Shown here: piece after piece, positions 56,296-64,000 of the stretch
How positions within the stretch are numbered: position 1 is the first letter of the stretch
How the letters are laid out: each line of letters begins with the position of its first letter
DNA from: Zoroaster sp. YZ-2022
Lineage: Eukaryota; Echinodermata; Asteroidea; Forcipulatida; Zoroasteridae
Assembly (NCBI GenBank): GCA_029582265.1
Contig: CM055822.1
Span: 124,001 to 188,000 of the forward strand
Length of the DNA: 64,000 nt
Direction: 5' to 3'
Notes under the pieces: generated by a model
What the model was told of the DNA's origin: nothing
Database searches by the model: none
Seen by the model: the letters and a program-made list of their open reading frames with translations, nothing else
Made by a program: the position numbers and the translations under genes

Positions 56296-56752
56296 GATGG
56301 GGAAGATGGTGAAAATTCAAACATGGTCTGGAGGAAATAGCATCAGGTACCATTATTTCCAGTACAGTGGTACAGTACGAGTACAATTACAGTACAATAT
56401 GCACCATGTCCATCATATCCACCATTATTTTCATTAGCTGTTATGTTTTTGTTTTATAGTATGAGAAAACATCACTGCCAGTATTTTTACTTGCATCAAC
56501 ACCATGTAGAGTTCAGCTTGATTCATTTTCCACTATTCACATCTAAGCATTGCCAAGGTAGAGAGTAAATTCATATTTATTTTTATCCCATTTATTATTT
56601 TGTTTTTGTTTTTATAGAAAACTTTTTTATATAAATATTTGTTTTCTATAAAACAAAATCAATTGAAAAACAATTTCTCATTTAGAAAAAATGAGTTTCA
56701 GGTTCAGGTCCCCCCTCCTTGTGCATCTTTAATGTTAAATTGTCCATATTAA

Positions 56753-56959
56753 AGGGACAACATCACACCCAGAGCAGACTTTCAACAGGGCATGGAATCG
56801 GTGTCCAGTTTAGATGAACACAGTGACTGAAACTTACTGGCTCATTTATTCAACAGCATTGATAATATGACCTTATCATGTGGGGTCATTATTTTCAGTC
56901 ACCGGGTAATCTAAAACTAGCACTCGATTCCATGCCCTGTTGATCGTGACGTTGTCCTC
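56753..56959. mobile_element. TTAA-flanked palindromic MITE, 207 bp
   Basis: Flanked by TTAA at 56749-56752 and 56960-56963. The left part, GGGACAACATCACACC...CAACAGGGCATGGAATCG, is mirrored by CGATTCCATGCCCTGTTG...GTGACGTTGTCCTC on the right, with further pairing around GTGACTGAAA. TTAA duplications point to piggyBac- or Kolobok-type mobilisation. Confidence 0.7.
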
Positions 56960-57320
56960 TTAAAGGGAAAGTACAACAGCATAACAGCTGTTATCGGTAT
57001 GTTACTTACTTTGAATGAAGATCGTTTAATAATGAATATGTTAAAGTTTGAGCTCAATGGGGTCCTAAGTCATGAGAAAAGTGTGAAAACCCTTCATAAT
57101 TCTTTAGGAAAACTTTAGTAAATGTGTATATTTTGTTTTTCAGTTTTCTTTAAAATAAGAACACAATAAGTAGAATAATTGTTTAACTTCGTCACATCCA
57201 GTTAGCTGTAGGTAATAAATAATTCAGTAATTGTGCAATCAAGTAATAACCAGTGATCACCCTTCCTTTAACATCATATCCAAACATTCATGTGAACATG
57301 TTTTGTTTAAATTCCTACAG

Positions 57321-57451
57321 TGCCCTAGCATCTCTTGGTGAACTCCCAGGTATCCATGACTCCATCAATCAACATCAAAGTCAGTTGCACAAAGATCAAC
57401 AAGTGGAGTCACAGCAACATATGGACACAACATCACATGAGCCTGTATGGA
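57321..57451 (+). CDS. Candidate exon 2 of the unrecognised gene
   Basis: Bounded by AAATTCCTACAG (acceptor, 57309-57320) and TATGGA|GTAAGT (consensus donor). The open frame reads ALASLGELPGIHDS, then a Gln/His-rich stretch (INQHQSQLHKDQQVESQQ) and TTSHEPVW. It accepts the phase-2 exit of the exon ending at 55901, giving LLDSALASL across the junction, and leaves in phase 1. No known domain. The best-formed exon of this gene. Confidence 0.5.
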
Positions 57452-57914
57452 GTAAGTGAAATACTATTTGGCTGTCAACACATCATTTCACAAAAAGTTA
57501 TTTAAATTGTACAGATATTACTGTAAAACACCCTACATGTACCTTGTCTCACTTTAAAAAAATATATATAATGTTTATATCAAAATTTAGTTTTTCTCTA
57601 GTCCGAACTTGCACATGCTGATTTCATGTAGCCTTATAATCAGTTTCTAAGCAATATTAAGAAAATACACTTTTATTGTATTCAGTAACTAACTCTTAAT
57701 GCAATATAAAGGAAGAAAAAGTAATTATCCTGCTGGGAGTTTGTCATTTGCAGTGTGTGTGTGAATGGTAGTACTGTAGCACTAATAATTAGCCAAAGTA
57801 TTACATGTGTTATTCATGGCTGGCTATTGTGTTATGTTTTTGTGCTGGAGTACTATCAGTAATCTTTCTTTTGTAAGATTGTATACATAATGTTCGTTCA
57901 TGTTTGGTCCATAG

Positions 57915-58079
57915 ATGAAATGGAGTGAGATGGAGACAGAGACGAATGCTCAGTTCATCATGTCACCTACGTATGTGAATGGTGTCCAGCAAACGGAAGC
58001 CTACCACACCTAAGTTACTAGCAGACATTCCACTGAATAAGAGTTTTCTCAAGAAGATTACCTACTATATCAACTTCAG
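57915..58079 (+). CDS. Candidate exon 3 of the unrecognised gene, frame disturbed
   Basis: Acceptor GGTCCATAG and donor TTCAG|GTTTGT. The entry frame meets a stop after four codons, but a frame from about 57986 reads SSKRKPTTPKLLADIPLNKS then FLKKITYYINF up to the donor, a plausible coding text. One or two indels, or a different acceptor at GTGTCCAG (57988), could reconcile it. Assignment to the same gene is by proximity. Confidence 0.3.
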
Positions 58080-58579
58080 GTTTGTTACGGTGCCATCCAA
58101 TCAAAGTTTCAATTAAGTACAGGCGACATGTCTACTTTTAAGACACTCTCTCTGCCAACAACTGCAGGTATAACATGAAAATGTTTCAAGACAAACAACT
58201 GACAGCCCTCAACCCCCCACACACACACACCCAAAATTACTATATTAGTATTTGTAGTTTGTACTACTTTGAAAATATTGAGATTGAAGCTTTACATCGT
58301 TGAAGAACAGTAGGAGTAAGATTAATTATCTTTCAAGAGTAGTAAATAGCATTGGTTCTGAGAACTGGCAGTGACATTACTTTACGTTTCAATCAGTATA
58401 CTCTGATTGTCTTCCAGGATGAAGATGATCAGGTATACTGATGAAAAGTTATTCACCACCTGTTCTTCTAAGAACCAACACTTCTATTAAACTGTAGAGA
58501 TAGTTACATGGTGCTACCACAAATCTTACTCCTACTGTATACAAACATGTATTCTTAGATAAATATGCATAATGATATT

Positions 58580-60560
58580 GACACTAGCCCAACACATGCT
58601 TTTCAAAAAACCATGATGATGATAAATCAACATGTAAAAACACTATGAAATAGTTTGCCAGGGTTGAAGGTAGCCAGATAAACTTATTCAGCGTTATTAT
58701 GGGCATAAAGTCACAAAGTTGATTTAGGTGAGAAGGGGACTACATGTATAAGTTTGGATTTGGATTAAACTTGGCTGCATATTCAAAGGGCAGGAAGTGG
58801 GGTTATATTGATTGGTGGGTGGGGGGGGAGGGTTACTGAAGACACTGAAGCATGGAGGAGCATATAAACATTTTCCCCATTCTTTGTTTTCCAACTTTAC
58901 CAAGAAAAAGTTGCCCTGTGAGAGAAAGGTCTTTACACTCCTGATATTTCCATGTTGTAAATCATTTTTTTACATGGAACATAATAAAAGGTTGGCTAAT
59001 AATTGTGCATTTCATCCATGTTCATGTATCAGGTACCACAGGGTCTACTCAAAGCACAGGCGTATAGTAATTGGGTGGAGAAGAAACAATACAGCGTATG
59101 TCAAATAGCTAATGTCTGCAGTCTTCAACATGTCCAAGCTTGTGGATGTCAGCTAATTAGCCTTTCATTAGAAAGTTTTTATGATAAAGTTTTCCTTCTT
59201 TCCCTGCCCTCAGCAGGAAAGAGTTCTCAAAAAGTAAATAATACCCAAAAAGTAAGGGCCAAGTTCCTAATTAGCCAATTGACAATTCAAACAAATTAAA
59301 TGTAAATACATCCACTTGATCAAATCTGATAGTTGCTTGCCCTTTTCATTTTGTTAATGAAAACCTTTAAAATTCTAGATTTAAATGAAGCCAACAATGG
59401 TATTTATGTCTTGGTATTAAGTCTTGTACAAAATAAATTGAATGGATGGACTGCATGTTTATATACCGAAAGGAGTGATCTTTATTTATAATATACTTCA
59501 CTTTTAACTCAAGTTTATAATGGACAAAATATAGTGATAAATTGAAAATGATAGTAACACTGTAATCAAGCATCTCCTTATTGTGACATGTTTATAAATT
59601 TTCTTTGTTTTCACCTATACTGCAAATAATTAAAATCATTAATAAAATTTGAAACAAATTCTACATTCTTTTTACATTTTCAAGGTTGTACACATATTTG
59701 GCAAAATGTCTGTAGCTGCATCCATACTATAGAATTACAAGATCAGATGCCATTTTGTACATACATTTTTAGACATTGAAAACATCATCAAGAGTTGTAT
59801 GGATTGCTTGTAAATTGCTAATAAAACAAAAGAAATACATTTTATTTTAACTGTCCATTTGGTTTCATGACTTGACTTTTGTGGTTCCTCCTCCCTCCCC
59901 ACAATCAATTGAAACCACTTTGCTGAACCTGTTTAACCTATTGTAAAACAATCTAACAATGAGTGTACATGGTCTTACACATATAACTTGTGAAATGACT
60001 TCAGTGTAAATAGGCCAACAATGATCATTTATTGACAAGAAAACAAATCTGCATAATAAATGTACGCTCTGTATGTACGATTTAGTGACAGTTCAGAATA
60101 GGTGACATTCAGGGGCTGTCATTGGAATAGGCCGGTAATTTTGGAATAAAGGTCTGCCCCCCCCAGGTTCTTGGTGATGGCATGTACTGCCACTGGTGAT
60201 GAACTCGACATTTTGTTTCTAAAATTCTTTGGAGTATTATTGCAGCACTATAGAATCCAAGAACTGAGGAGGGGGAGGGGCAAACAAGCATATGTTTGAT
60301 TCCAAATTACCAATTCCATTGACCGAATCGAGAATCACACCCAGATTTAAGAGTGAACAGAGAAGGGCTTAGATTTAAATAAATTCAAAATTATCAACAA
60401 TCACTGTGAAATAAATTAAAACATTTTTTAACTGATATGGATTGGAAAGGTGGTTAGACCCCTTCTCTTGGACTGAAATGCCAGTACTGCTAATGCTATA
60501 GCAAAAAAATTACATATTATACTAAACCTTAATTTTGTTGTAATAAACAACCATTAAAAC
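58580..60560 (+). repeat. Module B, partial copy 4
   Basis: From GCCCAACACATGCTTTTCAAA through an uninterrupted MITE target site (CAGCGTTATTATGGGC at 58690), a single ~700-bp unit (59380-60050) and the following GATTTAGTGACAGTTCAG part to AATAAACAACCATTAAAAC. Unique DNA at about 58820-59150 has no counterpart in the other copies. No inverted terminal repeat is present at either end. Confidence 0.8.
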
Positions 60561-60569
60561 TAAATAAAA

Positions 60570-61552
60570 TGTTCATCATTGGTATTTGATAATGAACATT
60601 GACTTCAACCCTGTAACACGTTAACATTAGATCTCATGAAAAAAAATAGCGTAAAACCAACCTGTGAAAATTTTATTAAAAATAAGTGCTCTCCTCGTGT
60701 TTCACAAAGTTATATCTGGGAAATTCTTGTATTTATAATGTCTTTTTTTTTCTTTCTCTAAGATAAAACTAGGCCCCCTAAAACTTAAAAGCATTTCGGA
60801 CAAAATAATTGCTATAGTATGTGTCCCAACCAAATAAAAATGTTTGATAATATTTTGAGAATATGAGAATCTAAAGCAAAATTGAAGCTTCCCTTTCACA
60901 ATTTTTTCTTGTCAAATATGTAGAGTATGTAATCGGGGGTTTGGGCAATTTCACATAATTGCCAGGGGACATTGTCATGATTGTGTTCATCATGTTACAT
61001 GTTCTGTACACCGATGGCAGTTTTAAACTATATCATGATATTGATCATGAATCCAGCATGTCAGATAGATGCTGCTAAGCACCGGTTTGTTCAGTCTATG
61101 CCTTTCTCCATGGTTGATCCAAGGGTCTATCAAGCCTAGTAAGCAATTTTCCTCACTTTTTGGATGATCTTGGACGTCGACGTGCATCTGGTTGCAATCG
61201 AACCAGGAATTCTGTGATCGTTCGTGTGTTTACAACGGATACAAAAATGTAAAACTGGAACCTTGTTCCTCCTTGTTACAATCACGATGGTGTGCCAATG
61301 CAGAGGTACCAGTCTAAATACAATCTGCAATATTGCCGTACAGGTTTCGCGGTCGTAGACTACTGGAAATGCGTATACGTGACCTTTGACATTATTGTTG
61401 TTTTTTGGACATTTCTCGGTAATTACATGATACCCAGATTTAGTTTTTTGAAGAAAACCTTCCAAAAAGGATTATCTATCATTCTATCAATCCCATTTTT
61501 TGCACTTTTAGGGCGGTGTGTACCTTTAAGAGATACAATAAAGTATTGATGC
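60570..61552. other. No gene recognised
   Basis: Unique DNA. A 109-codon minus-strand frame (61136-61465) is moderately coding-like (RRNKVPVLHFCIRCKH) but has no splice context or recognised motif. Confidence 0.35.
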
Positions 61553-61629
61553 AATTAGGCACATTAAAACCGTCAGGGGCGTGGTATATAGATACTTAGT
61601 GGGCATGGCTTAGTTTAATGTACCTAATT
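61553..61629. repeat. 77-bp imperfect palindrome
   Basis: AATTAGGCACATTAAA at the left pairs with TTTAATGTACCTAATT at the right. Inside, GGGCGTGG and CCATGCCC-type segments and GTATATAGATAC also self-pair. It may be a miniature foldback element. Confidence 0.65.
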
Positions 61630-61855
61630 ATATTTAATTGATTTAATTATATTTCTTCTAATTATATTTCTTCACTGTTTTCAAAGCTGTATTTATAATC
61701 ACGGACCCTCAAAACATAGGTAAAACTGCAAAACATGTAACTGTGGAATGTTTACTTAGGCAAAATTTTTTCTGCCATTTCAAAATTCAAATGGGTGTTC
61801 CCCAAAAAATAGCTTTTAGAAACATGGCACAGTTGTTCTTGATTCAGTTCATGAC

Positions 61856-62026
61856 AAGCGGCGTAGCCACGGGAGGCCTGGGGGGGAGGGCACGTGCTCC
61901 ACCACAATTTCCAGTGCCTCATGCCCCAAAACAGAAAAAGAAAGCAAAGGAAAAAACCCATATCCCTGGGCCCCCCCCACTGAAAAAAAACCCCCTCAGA
62001 CTGAAAAAGTCCTGGCTACGCCGCTG
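61856..62026. mobile_element. MITE with AGCGGCGTAGCC inverted ends, copy 2
   Basis: Starts AGCGGCGTAGCCACGGGAGG (after one A) and ends GTCCTGGCTACGCCGCT. CATGAC occurs on both sides (61850-61855, 62027-62032), a probable 6-bp target duplication. Related to 56057-56295 but less expanded. Confidence 0.75.
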
Positions 62027-62457
62027 CATGACGCATGTAAGGCTGAACCTTTCACAGGTTCAGGGTCTCGTCATTTATTTATTTAGGTATTAAATTACTG
62101 TTAAACTGGTTTGATTTAAAAAATATATATAATACAAACAATTTTTTGGAGCAATTTTTGGATTAAAATACAAATTGCCGAAAATTCCTTTAAAATAGAA
62201 AACTCGCTAAATATGATTAAATTACAGTATTACTTACCCTTGTAAAATAGATTCTTCTCGCCATTGCCTTTGCAGCGTCGGGTACGCTTCAATGTTCCAC
62301 TTTTAATTGTGGATTCATTAACAGCCGATAAAATGCAATGATGCAGTGAAAGGGAGCCCAATGTGCAAGTATGGTTTCCATTACGACGGCGTTGTGTAGG
62401 TCCGTTAATGTGTCAGTTAATAATGACATGACTGACATTTTCTGACCGAGATGTTGG
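62027..62457. other. Upstream region of the signal-peptide gene
   Basis: No repeat or gene recognised. It may hold regulatory sequence for the gene starting at 62613. TGACATGACTGACA near 62424 is a small local repeat. Confidence 0.35.
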
Positions 62458-62465
62458 TATTTAAA
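62458..62465 (+). promoter_or_regulatory. TATA-like box
   Basis: TATTTAAA, about 155 bases upstream of the ATG at 62613. A start site near 62490 would give a leader of about 120 bases. Supported only by sequence and spacing. Confidence 0.3.
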
Positions 62466-62612
62466 GGTCTCTGCATAGCGATGGAAAGACTGAATTCGGA
62501 ATAGAAGTCGTTATACAATAACGCCAACAAGTAGGAGTTTTAATTTATTGGTACTTATTGCAAACATTTACAAGGATTGCTACTATCTAACGGCATTTTC
62601 ACTTCTGGAATC

Positions 62613-62673
62613 ATGTTCATCTTAAACCGTATAACTGCGGTGCTCCCACTCGTAATTCTTCTGTCAAAAGCGG
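62613..62673 (+). CDS. Signal-peptide exon of a secreted or membrane protein
   Basis: An ATG opens 20 codons plus one base and meets a consensus donor CGG|GTGAGT. The peptide has the three parts of a signal peptide: a short N-region with Arg (MFILNR), a hydrophobic core (VLPLVILL) and a small-residue end (SKA), so the product should enter the secretory pathway. The intron is phase 1, the usual phase after signal-peptide exons of extracellular modular proteins. The next acceptor at 63988 gives an in-frame continuation SKAGSKD. A frame begins slightly upstream without an ATG, so 62613 is the first usable start. The mature protein cannot be identified because it lies beyond the window. Confidence 0.6.
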
Positions 62674-63988
62674 GTGAGTTTTTATTTGTTTGTTGCAATA
62701 TTATTATTGCAGTTTGTCTCATGGCTGTACGATTGGTTTATTACAGTAATTATTATTTTGTGTCTGAACATTGTCGATTTGTAAACAAATGAATATAGCA
62801 ATATTTCATACTTGAAGATTAAACAGTAAACAGTCACTTAGCTAACGCAGGGACAGAAGCCCGGGTGGCCGCTGCCCGCCTGATTTTGCCCACAATATTT
62901 GGACATTTTGACACGGAGGGTGTATAATTATGAACAAAAACAATTGGGGAAAGAGCTGCAAAGTTACTTTGGGATTGGTTGATATTCCAACATGTCCCCC
63001 GTCCCCCCAAGTAACAATATAAATAATATTTAAAAAAAAAAAAAAATCGTACAAAGCGGGTTAAGAAGTATCACTTGTGTTTTACCGGCAATTTCAGGAA
63101 ATGTTTGTTTTCATCTGAAGATTATTAATTTCCTACTAGAAAGGAATACAAATACTTCGAAGTGAGATATTTCACAAAATAGTTAATATCTTGATTTAAT
63201 AGTAAAACGAGTTGCCAAATGCATTTATGAAAGGAACCCATAAATTAATTTCGATACAATTTTTCTATTTCTGATTATTTTGAAATTTTTGAAGCATTTG
63301 TATCACTTCCTCAAGTAAAATAGCAATGTTTCCGATGACAAATAAATTACATCTTAGAACTCATAAAGTGAGTATACATATAAAAAGATGGAAGTGAAAA
63401 GAAGGCATATCCCGATAAGTATTTGCTTGAGTTGAGGATGCCTTAGTACGAGACAGAACAGACAAACAAACAGGCAGATAGACAAGAGGACCATATTGAA
63501 TAATGAACTTTGATCAATTTAGATAATACAGGTGAATAATAATCAAGTAATGATCAAATAATGATCAAGTTATTATATTGTTAGTAACCAAACCAAATTT
63601 TCAGTTCAATTGGTCCACACATTTCATTTTCTACAAATTATAATTTATTAACAAAAGCCCGTTCATTTACAATTCTCACATCGTGTATGGTCAGTGAAGA
63701 ATTATTGTTTCCCTCGGACCGAAACTTGAGTATAAGTTTAATTGCCTACCTAAGGATATCTCAAAGAATCCTTCGTTAGTTAAACTTGTTTCGCTTTAAA
63801 CATGATTAAAAATATATAGGCTAATCACGCAAAATACTGATACAACTTTGCTCTGCGGGTTGTATCTGATGTACCATGCATGTACGGCTTTGACCACTGA
63901 TGATGTTCAACGCGGTTGTATCTGTTCCGCATGGTTATCTTGGTCATAGCCTTGTATTTAATTCAGGACTATTGTTAATATTTCACAG
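62674..63988 (+). other. Intron 1 of the signal-peptide gene
   Basis: GTGAGT to TATTTCACAG. No conserved repeat of this window is present in it. A short A-run lies at 63030-63045. Other exons were not recognised. Confidence 0.5.
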
Positions 63989-64000
63989 GTTCGAAGGATT
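63989..64000 (+). CDS. Exon 2 of the signal-peptide gene, first bases
   Basis: After TTTCACAG, the bases GTTCGAAGGATT complete the split glycine codon and encode GSKD. Only 12 bases are visible. The assignment depends on matching phase 1 with exon 1. Confidence 0.45.

Noticed and set aside
58405..58432. Microexon-like GATGAAGATGATCAG between AG and GT
   Set aside because: The sequence is a variant of a stretch in blocks A1 and A2 (near 28855 and 53590), so it is repeat-derived.
61136..61465. 109-codon minus-strand frame
   Set aside because: Moderately coding-like but without splice sites, promoter or a recognised family; left as unsupported.

Overview
The window reads as metazoan nuclear DNA: AT-rich, intron-bearing, with no bacterial gene organisation, and dominated by transposable elements. 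Two exons of an F5/8 type C (discoidin) domain, an exon encoding a signal peptide, Tx1-like and CR1/L2-like LINEs, a piggyBac-like end and several MITEs fit a marine invertebrate, perhaps a deuterostome such as an echinoderm, hemichordate or lancelet. The species cannot be fixed from sequence alone. Many repeat copies differ by scattered single-base indels, and so do otherwise conserved coding stretches. Some of the frameshifts noted below may therefore be assembly errors rather than mutations.

Layout. 1-802: left part of a piggyBac-like transposon on the minus strand (TTAA, terminal repeats, TATA box, first transposase exon). 1567-1835: two strong foldbacks. 2251-19950: a nest of LINEs. A Tx1-like element (LINE-A) starts right after a (TAAA)n tract and is split by a 5'-truncated CR1/L2-like LINE. 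It is followed head-to-tail by a related element (LINE-B), which is split by a second CR1/Jockey-type LINE (LINE-C). All are damaged. 20559-22998: candidate host exons, including a split F5/8C domain. 25257-62026: a mosaic of duplicated blocks. These comprise a 3.4-4.9 kb block present twice (A1, A2); a 5-6 kb block with inverted ends (module B) present in two adjacent copies whose junctions are large palindromes, plus partial copies; a ~145 bp satellite (about 31 units in three arrays); a short dispersed element with an (AAG)n/A-rich tail (element S); hairpin clusters; and three tandem tRNA-like units. 55593-58079 holds exon-like segments of an unrecognised gene. 62613-64000: the first two exons of a secreted or membrane protein running off the window.

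How the parts relate. The LINEs would supply ORF1 RNA-binding proteins and endonuclease/reverse transcriptase for their own mobility, but every copy here is broken. MITEs with TTA and TTAA target duplications depend on Harbinger-like and TTAA-specific transposases from elsewhere. The host genes are the discoidin-domain gene, the unknown exons and the signal-peptide gene, all separated by transposon-rich DNA. The most unusual parts are the tandem TIR modules joined by palindromes, the satellite whose units carry direct repeats of nuclear-receptor-like half-sites, and the array of Pol III-like tRNA-derived units.
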